Below are positions 53,601 to 61,333 of a stretch of 64,000 nucleotides of DNA, piece after piece. This DNA comes from Leptonema sp964619535 (GTDB taxonomy: Bacteria; Spirochaetota; Leptospiria; Leptospirales; Leptonemataceae). Below the pieces are notes generated by a model. That model was not told the origin of the DNA, made no database searches, and saw only the letters and a program-made list of their open reading frames with translations. The stretch is taken from positions 1 through 64,000 of the forward strand of contig CAZUEX010000005.1 in assembly GCA_964619535.1 (NCBI GenBank). The letters run 5' to 3'. Numbering within the stretch: the first letter of the stretch is position 1; every line of letters starts with the position of its first letter. Position numbers and translations under genes: made by a program.

Positions 53601-56600
53601 GTGATGGAATCTTTTATCGCGCCGAGTATCAGAATACCTTCAATGGCCGTTACTACGAAAAGAATGTCGATATGCTGAACGCCGCTATAGAAGAGATTCG
53701 GCACAGTGGCAGAGCTCGCGATCTATCGCTGCTTTATCTCAATCTGGGCAACAACCTGTTCCAGCTGGTGAATTATCGTGCAGCCGGTGAGGCCTACGAT
53801 CGGGCCGAGCAGCTGGCTCGACAGAGTCAGGCATCCATATTCGAAAACGATATGCAGCGCATCCTGTTCCACATCAATCGAGGGCGGGCAAGGTTCTATT
53901 CCGGCCAGGCAGGTGCTGCTGCAGCGGATTTTGATCTTGCGGTGGAGCTTTTGCGAAAAACGGACTACTGGCCAAACTTTGAGGCGGCCAACCGTGCCTT
54001 TTACAGAGCACAGGCCAATCCGAATAACGCCTATCTAAAGGCAAGGAGCGACCGAAAGCAGGCAGAGCTGCTTCAAAGTCGGTACCGGCTTGCTTTTGCA
54101 CAGTCTTTACGTGGTCTTGCGCATCAGGACAGCGGTCATGCACGGAAGGCCATCCAGGCGTATTCCGATGCTCTGCAGATTCTGTACGGTCGTGAACCGT
54201 ATCCACCGCAGGGTATGGATCGAGCCGGTCTGGAAAACTACATTGCGATGGCCTTTCAGGAGCTCGAAGACTTTGATCGCTCTGATCGTGCCGCTCGCGA
54301 GGCCGAAGCCTCGGCCAGAGAGCGTGGCCTGAGCCGCAATGATTCCCGCTTTCAGCCGCAGACGGTGGGCGGGCGAATCCTCGGTCTTTTGCTGGGATAC
54401 GGAGAAGACTTTTCTGTAATCGGTGAAGGACGTACGCCGTATGGCTTTTCGCCTTTGCGACAGTTTGAGTTATCCCTGGGCATCCGGTTCCGCAATGCCA
54501 TGGGGCAGGGGGACCTGGATCGAGCCGTTGATATCCTGGCCCGGCGTATCGAGGTGTTTAACGACAGGGATGGGGATGTTCGACTGGGCCATGAAGGCAA
54601 GGTCTATTCCTTGAACCAGAGGGCAGAGATTGCACTGTATCAGAGGAACTACAGAAAGGCCTTCGAGGACTATCGAACGGCTGCAGAAGCAGCGCGAAAG
54701 TCTGGCATGCTGGATTCTTTTCGTCTGAATTTCCGGAATTCGTATATCGTTCTCTTTCAGCAGTTTGAAGCAACAGAAGGAGAACCGGCAATTAACGGTC
54801 AGCTGAAAAGCGCGATGAAAGACCTGATCGCCTTTCGCGAGAACTATCGCGATGCCCTTAAGGATCTCTATATCAAGCAGAGAGAAACGGAAGATCCAGA
54901 CTTCACGTATTCAGAAGAACGGGATGATCCACAGCTCGAACGATTGATGGTCCGTGACCTTTCGGACTTTGCGGCCATCGAAGGTCTGCTGGCTTTCTAT
55001 CTTCATCTACAGGCAAAGCGGGAAGGGAAAACAGGCGAAATGCTACGCATCGCCGAAGACCGGCTGTTGCAGGCATCGGCTGCCGATGAAGGAGCGCCCA
55101 CACTGGCCGGCATTCGGACCCGACTGAATCTGGCCAGGGTGCTTCTGGAAAAGGGAGATCTGACGGAATGCGAAGCCCTTCTGGACCGTGTCGATGAAGA
55201 AACCTATGAATTCCATGCCGTTCCGGAGCGGTTTGTTTATTTGCGGATTCGCTCGGATCTTGCTGCCTCAGGCAAACATTACGAAAAGGCAATCGGCTAT
55301 TTGAATCAGGCAATGGCTCTGCTAAAGGAGCATCCGTTTATTCTGCCTCTTGTTGAAGAAAGAATCGCCTCCCTGTTTCAGAAGATGGCCGAGCTTCATA
55401 TCCGTCTAAACAGGCCGGATCGTGCCCTGCAGGTTCTTGAACAGGCCCGGCTGTATCGTTTGCAACTTGAGTTCTATCGCTATCCTCTGGAGTTTTCGAA
55501 CAACGATGCCACAGAGATTCACAGGATATTGCGTCAGAGTCAGGCCAGAATGCGTGCCCTGCTGGCCGAGGAAACCCGGCTGCGTCTTCTGCGTCGTGAT
55601 GCAGAGGAGGTCGTCAGGTTAAGGCAACAGGAGCAGAAACGGTATGTAAGCATGCAGAAAGAGATGCTTCTGGCAGAGCCTTCTCTGAAAGACTTTATTG
55701 CTGTCCGGGAGGTATATCTTCCTTCTGCTCGCAGTCCTTATCAGTACGTAAGGCTTTTTTCCACTCCTCTTTCGCGTTACTGTATACGCCTTTTTAAGGG
55801 GAGGATCGATGTATCGGGCACCGTGGAGTCCTGTGGTCTTTCTGCTGCCCCCAGCATTATCGTTTCTGACTGGCGAAGCGCCTCGAATGGAATGCTTGCC
55901 CGGCTTCTGCAAAGTGTTGGTTCGGAACGGGTATTGCGGACGACAATGTCCGATACATCGAGCGTGATGATTCGCAGCCCTTCCGATATCGCCGATGGAT
56001 ATCGCTTTTTTAACATTCGTTCTACCGGTCCGGCCGCCGAAGAAAACGTGTTGCACGTTCACGGACTACCTGCGTCGCATTTCTTTGCCCGTCGGTCAGG
56101 CGATGTCTTTTCGGCAGCGGACTGGGTGGGCAGAAAACGGTATGCAGCCCTTGCCCTTGTCCGGTCTCCTTCAGATGACCTGCTTCCCACGGCAGCCGAT
56201 GATACGGTGGCATTCCGAACCTGGTGGGATGGCATGTTGTTCAGCTACGAGGTGTTTCGCGCAACGGGCGGGGGGATCTTTCTGCTTTATCAGGGCGAGC
56301 CTCCGTCGAATCCGTCCCTTTTCGGAGCAGGAAATTCTCTGGCCTTTGGTACACAGGGCTTTGACCGATCGGCCCTTCAATCCTATCTGATTGAAAGACA
56401 TCGGGCCTTGATGAGACGTGGGCTGAAACTGCTTGCTGAGGATCGCGGTGCTGCGCTCAGAGCCTTTGAGATGGCCGATAGCCTTCTGGAAGGCATTCCC
56501 GATGAAGAGGCAATCGGTGCGAAAAACCGTCTTCATCTGGCTCGCTCCCTGATTCTTGTGCGTCCGGATGAAGGAGAGAAATACTTCAGAGAAATCCTGA

Positions 56601-58756
56601 AGAAAGAAAAGCGGCGCAGAGAGCGTTTCGGCATCTACCGATCGTTTATCGGGGGATTGGCCTCTGTCGGTCGTTATCAGAAGGCCCTGGCCGTTTATGA
56701 AGAAAGCCTGAAAGAATTTCCCGAACGAGAGTTAAAGGAGCAACCCGAAAAGATCGTTCTGGAATATCTCAATGACCTGAACCGGTCCGAACCATCGGGC
56801 CCCGTTGTTTATCCCGAAGAGGTGCTGCTTGCCCTGTTCCGAAACAGAAGGAGTCTGGTGGATGCAGGCGTACAGCTGCTTTACCGTCACGGCAGCTATG
56901 ACCTGGCACAAGCCCTGCAGAACAGACATGGCCCGCGCAGCAAGAATCCGCGTATTCTTCTTGAGTCAGCCCTGCTGCAGGGGGAGGGCATCGACGCAGC
57001 GATCGCCGTACTTGAGAATAGCCGTCTGTCAGAAGAAGATACCGATCTGAAACTGATCCTCAGTGCCTATAGAGGACGCTGGAAGTATGTGGAGGATTTA
57101 CTGGGCGGAACGGCTGTGTCTGTTTCGCGAGCCGTCTTTGAACAGCGCAGGCTGCTATTCCGACAGATGCGCCAGAAGATGCAGGAAGGGCGAACCGGAC
57201 TGGACAGTCTGACCTGTTTGCAAAGGCCCGCAACCGGTGCCATCTTGCTCGACATTGTGCCTTTCCGTCAGCGAGGGGCGAAGAATGAGTCGGCCTGTGC
57301 GCGGCTTTCGCAAACGGAGCAGGTATTGCTCTTTCGAATGACCCTGGATTCCATTCCTTTCGACGGCCACGGTCAGGTAAAAACAGTTCTACGGCAACTG
57401 ATCGATGGAGTAAAATCCTATTCGTCACAGCGAGCTTCCCTGTTTGCCCTGTTAGCCGCAAAGGCCTACCTGCTGGATCGTCGGCCGGCCATTGCAGCGG
57501 AGTTTATGCAGATGCATGCTTCGCTTTCCGGCGGCCGCCCTGTTCCCGCCTTTCTGGCCAAAACCCAGGCCTTTACGGCTCTCTGGTTAACGTCACTGGG
57601 ATGGAAGGTGCCTGAAAATGTGCTCGTCTACTCAATGCAAAACGAGTACGGTGCCAGCCTGTTCCACAGGCTTGCGCCCATTCTCGGAGCTGCAGAGATC
57701 GACCACAGCACGATCGCCAATACCTACAGGGCCCTGCAGGTATTACAGCTTTCTTACGACGATGCATATATGGCCCTTTTTCTGCTGCAGGAGAAGGCCG
57801 CCAAAGCCGGAAAGGCCGGCCTGTATCTTGATCTGCTGGTGGCAGAGAAACGAATGCATCAGGGACGGGACTGGAGGATTCAGCATGTCTGGCGTGAGCT
57901 ACAGAAGAATCTACCAGCCGGACAGCATTTCTCTGTTCTTCATGATAACGGTACAGAGTTCCGCCTGATTCAGCTAACAGCAACGGGCATTGGAATGTCC
58001 TTTCTGGACAGTTCTTCTGTTGTCCTTCGAAGCCGTCTGCTTGAATACTACCAGAGCCCTGGTCTGCAGGATTCTGCCGTGGCCCTTTCCGGTGAATATG
58101 ATGCCCTTCTTCCTGTAGAGGAAGGGGGACTGCACTATGTCTGGCTTCCGGGAGTTCACTCCCTGGCACCTCTGTCGTTATCCGAACAGGTGATGCAGAT
58201 ACTGGACCCGGAGCCTCTGGCATCCTCACCGAAGCAGGACGAGCGTTTTCAGCCTGGCAGGATTCGTGTAAAGCTGGGGCCTACGTCTGGCTCTTTGAAC
58301 GGTCTGTATCGCAGAACACTGCAGCAGCTGGTTTTCTGGACGAACCTTGAACTGCAGTCAATGGCCCGTCCGAAGGCAGGCACTGCCATGATACAGGAAG
58401 GCTGGCAGCCCGTAATCGGTATGTCTTCCTGGATTATCTTTGAGGAAGTGTCACGGCCCGTTCCGGACCTGACACCGGGACGCAAACAGCCGTCGTTAGC
58501 CCGTTTTGGTGTACCGCCCGGAACGATCGGGCAGGGAATCGGGATCATCGGTCGCATGCCATATGGTGGTCTGGCTCTGATACCGGGCTTTGTAAAGGCC
58601 TATATCAAGGCCGACCTGCCTGCTGTGAAGCTGTGGCCTCGTTTTCAATATGCCCGTCGTCAGATCCAAGAAGGAGATGGCGGCCAGTACCTGTTCATCA
58701 AGCCTGCAACGGCTTCGTTTATTCATCCGGTGACAGAGAAAGGGATGCGTGAATAA
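50618..58756 (+). CDS. Giant lipoprotein with propeller-like N-terminus, TPR helices and CHAT-like regions
   Basis: A 2712-residue protein of unknown function. The lipid cysteine is at residue 34 (FFASCATAPV). Residues 80-375 show TolB/WD40-like repeats (YLFYVSDSQGSPDIWMRQL; DPVFSADGRTLFYASD; GDGRLDLNDRGAVYRM). Most of 430-1680 is helical, including TPR-type units (YRAAGEAYDRAEQLARQ; YEKAIGYLNQAMALLKE). Residues 1690-1930 resemble a CHAT peptidase domain (VLHVHGLPASHFFAR near 1811), but no catalytic Cys is seen where expected. More TPR-like helices follow to about 2400. A second CHAT-like start lies near 2500 (YDALLPVEEGGLHYVWLPG). Last gene of the AsmA-like operon, 13 bases after the lipoprotein gene. 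Confidence 0.6.
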   Translation: MRIDFSVFPVNRVRHAAKNGIWSSLAFVWFFASCATAPVVEPPAFDYPNLLNTFFQNHPGGHFPIIIQKGMNSDPSVSEAGYLFYVSDSQGSPDIWMRQLRTTVNVPVVVMESVQNSPAISADGQYLAYVSYDSDPSGDILLTRIDPERIAEDALRGNAIPNHSASSLRLSDYIAARYRDNPHGCAGAAAEMDPVFSADGRTLFYASDRCERGVFRLWRLSLDEKGRPQGRPEPLSSARAIQPSVTARTLVATALNDRGMPDGFLFISLETGKTEHIPYRRGIALRPILSSDEKDLFFMLVAKDTNGDGRLDLNDRGAVYRMSLKNRSLHPVTDGSMPVYNIARSSYLGGGILYAGYDQEAGRSRIYLSLPDGLIPRKGSALEQYELARSFSGAQKQLALESVLQYFSGAPEFFLVQYDVLADLRNGALERPDRQRYDEEIERILKENAFAPAARTARAGTPGAIQRALRSSRLQELDEAARRLAISYLRERLAESWGRAGQMQRALETLQILNREDPGYINRNDTVIRETVLTIRLYKGLPDHIRELLSASDTDETLRQQLIRTVYEEVNRKGTLLPDPASESQPVLRGLYYIMQGERLFRARRYGEAREHIQKGLEFTGEGNVAYTIGWKLLAAIYDIEQNQPLALNARLRFLTSYQREWDLDVDEADFLRLIDSSRSYIETYRRSAQSVAEDVEDRLDYRFFLISEIQTAVLSDKIQLNMVDRNMLVQFCAPGSAAGLLIQNLRYQNYIERYAKLCRSVSPYIEGKTNSITLEQGHEVSQLFYLVSYANATLVNILFLQFKAAGLFEDLHKTWSVYYHRWKTDLAIERLNRQLIWEEKRSQIISKDTVQSLFLEKDPFDAKIFEEILVGYQFAEEDARRHFDHSLLYGHAYLLIRKSAERERFYDSLLKKGVQIPSSVMAERKKAILDDLKQAEYRLQYILNVDPGFVDATLLLSWLYQYIDNRKQSEVLLEPGYIDRAFILLTGIRPNSVRDGIFYRAEYQNTFNGRYYEKNVDMLNAAIEEIRHSGRARDLSLLYLNLGNNLFQLVNYRAAGEAYDRAEQLARQSQASIFENDMQRILFHINRGRARFYSGQAGAAAADFDLAVELLRKTDYWPNFEAANRAFYRAQANPNNAYLKARSDRKQAELLQSRYRLAFAQSLRGLAHQDSGHARKAIQAYSDALQILYGREPYPPQGMDRAGLENYIAMAFQELEDFDRSDRAAREAEASARERGLSRNDSRFQPQTVGGRILGLLLGYGEDFSVIGEGRTPYGFSPLRQFELSLGIRFRNAMGQGDLDRAVDILARRIEVFNDRDGDVRLGHEGKVYSLNQRAEIALYQRNYRKAFEDYRTAAEAARKSGMLDSFRLNFRNSYIVLFQQFEATEGEPAINGQLKSAMKDLIAFRENYRDALKDLYIKQRETEDPDFTYSEERDDPQLERLMVRDLSDFAAIEGLLAFYLHLQAKREGKTGEMLRIAEDRLLQASAADEGAPTLAGIRTRLNLARVLLEKGDLTECEALLDRVDEETYEFHAVPERFVYLRIRSDLAASGKHYEKAIGYLNQAMALLKEHPFILPLVEERIASLFQKMAELHIRLNRPDRALQVLEQARLYRLQLEFYRYPLEFSNNDATEIHRILRQSQARMRALLAEETRLRLLRRDAEEVVRLRQQEQKRYVSMQKEMLLAEPSLKDFIAVREVYLPSARSPYQYVRLFSTPLSRYCIRLFKGRIDVSGTVESCGLSAAPSIIVSDWRSASNGMLARLLQSVGSERVLRTTMSDTSSVMIRSPSDIADGYRFFNIRSTGPAAEENVLHVHGLPASHFFARRSGDVFSAADWVGRKRYAALALVRSPSDDLLPTAADDTVAFRTWWDGMLFSYEVFRATGGGIFLLYQGEPPSNPSLFGAGNSLAFGTQGFDRSALQSYLIERHRALMRRGLKLLAEDRGAALRAFEMADSLLEGIPDEEAIGAKNRLHLARSLILVRPDEGEKYFREILKKEKRRRERFGIYRSFIGGLASVGRYQKALAVYEESLKEFPERELKEQPEKIVLEYLNDLNRSEPSGPVVYPEEVLLALFRNRRSLVDAGVQLLYRHGSYDLAQALQNRHGPRSKNPRILLESALLQGEGIDAAIAVLENSRLSEEDTDLKLILSAYRGRWKYVEDLLGGTAVSVSRAVFEQRRLLFRQMRQKMQEGRTGLDSLTCLQRPATGAILLDIVPFRQRGAKNESACARLSQTEQVLLFRMTLDSIPFDGHGQVKTVLRQLIDGVKSYSSQRASLFALLAAKAYLLDRRPAIAAEFMQMHASLSGGRPVPAFLAKTQAFTALWLTSLGWKVPENVLVYSMQNEYGASLFHRLAPILGAAEIDHSTIANTYRALQVLQLSYDDAYMALFLLQEKAAKAGKAGLYLDLLVAEKRMHQGRDWRIQHVWRELQKNLPAGQHFSVLHDNGTEFRLIQLTATGIGMSFLDSSSVVLRSRLLEYYQSPGLQDSAVALSGEYDALLPVEEGGLHYVWLPGVHSLAPLSLSEQVMQILDPEPLASSPKQDERFQPGRIRVKLGPTSGSLNGLYRRTLQQLVFWTNLELQSMARPKAGTAMIQEGWQPVIGMSSWIIFEEVSRPVPDLTPGRKQPSLARFGVPPGTIGQGIGIIGRMPYGGLALIPGFVKAYIKADLPAVKLWPRFQYARRQIQEGDGGQYLFIKPATASFIHPVTEKGMRE

Positions 58757-58784
58757 AAAAAACCCCCGGGGGGGAAGCCGGGGG
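58755..58784 (-). terminator. Strong intrinsic terminator, minus strand
   Basis: Read on the minus strand, CCCCCGG and CCGGGGG form a seven-base stem around an eight-base C-rich loop, followed by eight T. It overlaps the stop codon of the giant lipoprotein gene on the other strand. It ends transcripts from the TRL gene and any small RNA from 58838. Confidence 0.8.
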
Positions 58785-58838
58785 AAGGAAGAGTGTTCAT
58801 GCGAAAAACATTAGCACCTGCGGCGCTGAATGCTAATG
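58755..58838 (-). ncRNA. Candidate small RNA, about 80 bases
   Basis: A minus-strand promoter-like pair (TTGACC at 58868-58863, TATTCT at 58846-58841, 16-base spacer) would start a transcript near 58835. It would end at the strong terminator and lacks a convincing coding frame. A 5' hairpin (CATTAGCA...TGCTAATG) would be partly cut by that start. The linker and terminator loop are C-rich (CTTCCTTCCCCC), able to pair with Shine-Dalgarno sequences. It could instead be only the 3' end of the TRL transcript. Confidence 0.4.
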
Positions 58839-58840
58839 CC

Positions 58841-58868
58841 AGAATAGTGCCGCAGGGTAAGAGGTCAA
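58841..58868 (-). promoter_or_regulatory. Possible promoter of the candidate small RNA
   Basis: Minus-strand TTGACC (58868-58863) and TATTCT (58846-58841) with 16 bases between. The -35 is a five-of-six match and the -10 is moderate. Confidence 0.35.
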
Positions 58869-58951
58869 ATACTTTTTGTTTCCTTTCCAGGCGTTGGTTT
58901 TGTGGACAATTGCATGCAAGACCTGCGGAAAAATGAGGGAATGTCATGTGG

Positions 58952-58978
58952 GCCTCTGCACAGGGAATGTGCAGAGGC
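58952..58978. repeat. Perfect stem-loop after the TRL gene
   Basis: GCCTCTGCACA and TGTGCAGAGGC are an exact 11-base inverted repeat with loop GGGAA, nine bases from the TRL stop codon. There is no T-run on the correct side for a minus-strand terminator; it may protect the TRL mRNA 3' end or act as a processing site. Confidence 0.55.
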
Positions 58979-58986
58979 AAAAAGAA

Positions 58987-59295
58987 TCAATCTCCAGTTA
59001 CGACAGTGCAAAGATTAGCGTAAAGTCCCAGAATGGAGAAGGACTTCAGGTCAACGCTTTTTACTTTGCTGATACCAGCGCTGGCAGCAGCTGCTTTGAC
59101 CGAAGCGTCTCCTATGGCAGCGATTCCAAGGATGGAGCTGGCGCATGCCTCACCGGTTTTGCTGCCCTGGCCATCCGCGGATACACCGACGGTCGTGGAC
59201 GTAAACAGGCCGCCGTTTGGACCAAAACCTGGCGTTGCGCAGGAAGCAAGCACCAGAACCGATGCAAGAGCGGCTACAGAGAAGATTTGTTTCAT
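58987..59295 (-). CDS. TRL-like small lipoprotein
   Basis: A 102-residue protein with signal VAALASVLVLASC and the TRL-family core GSKTGEACASSILGIAAIGD, followed by VKAAAASAGISKVKSVD. Paralogue of the product of 3529-3855. Function unknown. A GGGAG ribosome site lies before the ATG on the minus strand, and a small stem-loop (GTGCGC-ATCA-GCGCAC, 59324-59339) is in the leader. The region up to the SUF operon at 59559 holds no gene I can support. Confidence 0.82.
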   Translation of the reverse strand: MKQIFSVAALASVLVLASCATPGFGPNGGLFTSTTVGVSADGQGSKTGEACASSILGIAAIGDASVKAAAASAGISKVKSVDLKSFSILGLYANLCTVVTGD

Positions 59296-59558
59296 ATGGT
59301 TCTCCCAACTTTATTCACAGTTAGTGCGCATCAGCGCACCAACATACTGCGCCATTTTGTTGAAAATGCAAGCAAAAAATATCTTTAAAAATTTGGTTCG
59401 GATAGGAGGAAGCAGCATATTGTGTCCGTGGAATCCATATATGGATCATGTGATGGAAGGTAGCTTTGCCACAGCTTTAGGTATTTCGGTGGTCTTGAGC
59501 GGGGGGGCGACGGCCTGTGCAGGTGTAGCGAAAAGGTCAGAACAAAAAAATCGGGCCC

Positions 59559-59987
59559 TTACTGCTGTTGCAGGGCCTGCTCCAGTGTGTTCCACGAAAG
59601 TGTGGCACATTTGACACGAATCGGATATCGAACCACGCCTTTCAGGGCCTCAAGATCTTCGAGCTCTTCTGAAAAGTTCGGATCCTTCTCTTCGAGGATC
59701 ATTCCCTTAAAGCGCCTGATAAGATCTCTGGCCTCTTCAAGGGTTTTCCCTTCGATGACCGTTGCAAGCATCTCGGCCGACGCCGTCGAAATGGCACAGC
59801 CCTGGCCTGTAAAGCCCACCTTCTTGATAACGTCGTCCTCGATGTCGAGGTGCAGCGTTACCTCGTCCCCACAACTGCGGTTCACACCTTCTTCATGCAC
59901 CGTACAACCATCCGGGTTGCCAAAATGCTTTGGATTCTGGGAATACTCGATGATGATATCTTTATATAGATCTTCGCTTAAAGACAT
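59559..59987 (-). CDS. sufU: SufU-type iron-sulfur cluster assembly protein
   Basis: A 142-residue IscU/NifU-fold protein. Three conserved cysteines lie in VNRSCGDEVTLHL, TGQGCAISTASAEM and VKCATLSW. The insert between the second and third (RRFKGMILEEKDPNFSEE) marks the SufU type, which carries zinc and accepts sulfur from SufS rather than acting as a simple scaffold. Last gene of the suf operon; GAGG precedes the ATG; 67 bases after sufS. Confidence 0.9.
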   Translation of the reverse strand: MSLSEDLYKDIIIEYSQNPKHFGNPDGCTVHEEGVNRSCGDEVTLHLDIEDDVIKKVGFTGQGCAISTASAEMLATVIEGKTLEEARDLIRRFKGMILEEKDPNFSEELEDLEALKGVVRYPIRVKCATLSWNTLEQALQQQ

Positions 59988-60054
59988 GCTAACCTCAAAC
60001 GGCTTTCCTTACATGGTTCAGTAAAAAGAAATGAGGTTCGATCGTAAAGCGCTT

Positions 60055-61299
60055 TCATGTGTTAGCGGGGACAGGAACGCGAAACGTCGAAACAACCTTT
60101 TTTAATCCACGCACAAGAGCATCGACGTCTTCCTCACCGTTATAGAGATAGAAGCTTGCCCGTGCTGTTCCGGGCAGCTTTTCACGTTTCATAAATGGTT
60201 CGCAGCAGTGATGTCCTGCTCGGATGGCAATGCCCTCTTCGTCGAGAATAGAGCCGATGTCATGGGGATGTACTCTATCAATCAGGAAGCTGACGATGCC
60301 GCCGCGTTCCTCCATTCGTTCGGTTCCGAACAGACGAATGCCAGGAACCTTTTTCATCTCTTCCAGTGCATATGCGGTCAAGGCCTGCTCATGTTCATGA
60401 ATATTCTTGAGCCCGACCTGCTTCAGATATTCAAGAGCCACTGCAAAGGCCACAACACCGGCAATGTTTGGTGTTCCTGCTTCAAATTTGTTCGGAAGCT
60501 GGGCTGGCTTGAAATCATCACGCGACACCGTCAGGATCATGTCGCCGCCGCCTAAAAAGGGCTCCATCTTTTCCAGGAGTGCTTTTCGGCCGTACAGCAC
60601 TCCCACACCGGTAGGTCCGAGCATCTTATGAGCGGATAACGAATAAAAATCGCAGTCAATATCCTGGACGTTCACGGGCAGGTGGCAGGCGCCCTGCGCA
60701 CCATCAACGGCAAAGATGGCCTTTACGGAACGGGCTGCCCTGGACAGGCGTTTCAGGTCATGAATCGTTCCCACTGCATTGGACATATGGGCCACGGATA
60801 CGATCCGTGTGCGGTCAGAGAGAACTTCATGCAATCGGGAATAATCATACCGGTAGTCGTCGGTCAATGGAATATGCCTTAAGACCGCTCCGGTTTTCTT
60901 TGCTACCATCATCCAGGGAACGAGATTCGAATGGTGTTCAAGTTCTGATACAAGGATTTCGTCGCCTGCCTGCAGAGTATTCATCGCATAGGAGTAGGCG
61001 ATCAGGTTGATGCTTTCTGTAGCATTTCTGGTAAAGATGATGGATTCCGGATCCGGGGCGTTGATGAATCTGGCCATCTTACGTCGTGTGCCTTCGTAAA
61101 GGTCGGTGGCGTCATGACTCAGCTTGTACGCACCGCGGTGAATGTTCGCATTGCGGCATCGATAGTAATCGGCGAAGGCCTCAATGACCCGTTGCGGTTT
61201 CTGGCTGCTTGCTGCGGAATCGAGAAAGACAAGAGGCTTCCCATTCATCATCTCTTTGAGGATGGGAAAGTCTTCACGGATTTTTCTGTAATCAAGCAT
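60055..61299 (-). CDS. sufS: Cysteine desulfurase SufS
   Basis: A 414-residue group II cysteine desulfurase that takes sulfur from cysteine for Fe-S clusters. The PLP lysine is in FYSLSAHKMLGPTG, the cofactor-binding ELEHHSNLVPW is present, and the active cysteine lies in AIRAGHHCCEPFM. The ATG at 61299 is preceded by AGGAG and begins MLDYRKIREDF; a longer open frame runs upstream over the sufD end. Between sufD and sufU in the operon. Confidence 0.93.
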   Translation of the reverse strand: MLDYRKIREDFPILKEMMNGKPLVFLDSAASSQKPQRVIEAFADYYRCRNANIHRGAYKLSHDATDLYEGTRRKMARFINAPDPESIIFTRNATESINLIAYSYAMNTLQAGDEILVSELEHHSNLVPWMMVAKKTGAVLRHIPLTDDYRYDYSRLHEVLSDRTRIVSVAHMSNAVGTIHDLKRLSRAARSVKAIFAVDGAQGACHLPVNVQDIDCDFYSLSAHKMLGPTGVGVLYGRKALLEKMEPFLGGGDMILTVSRDDFKPAQLPNKFEAGTPNIAGVVAFAVALEYLKQVGLKNIHEHEQALTAYALEEMKKVPGIRLFGTERMEERGGIVSFLIDRVHPHDIGSILDEEGIAIRAGHHCCEPFMKREKLPGTARASFYLYNGEEDVDALVRGLKKVVSTFRVPVPANT

Positions 61300-61333
61300 G
61301 CATAACTCCTGTAATTCTGATGCGCCCCGAAAG

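Noticed and set aside
59540..59560. T-rich stretch after sufU as a terminator
   Set aside because: On the minus strand a seven-T run follows GGGCCC, but I cannot draw a stem of useful length.
59033..59614. Plus-strand frame opposite the TRL gene, ending in sufU; its second half has AGGAGG near 59404 and a hydrophobic stretch
   Set aside because: The first half is antisense to the TRL gene. The second half could be a small membrane peptide, but the only start after AGGAGG is TTG or GTG and the C-terminus runs into sufU antisense.
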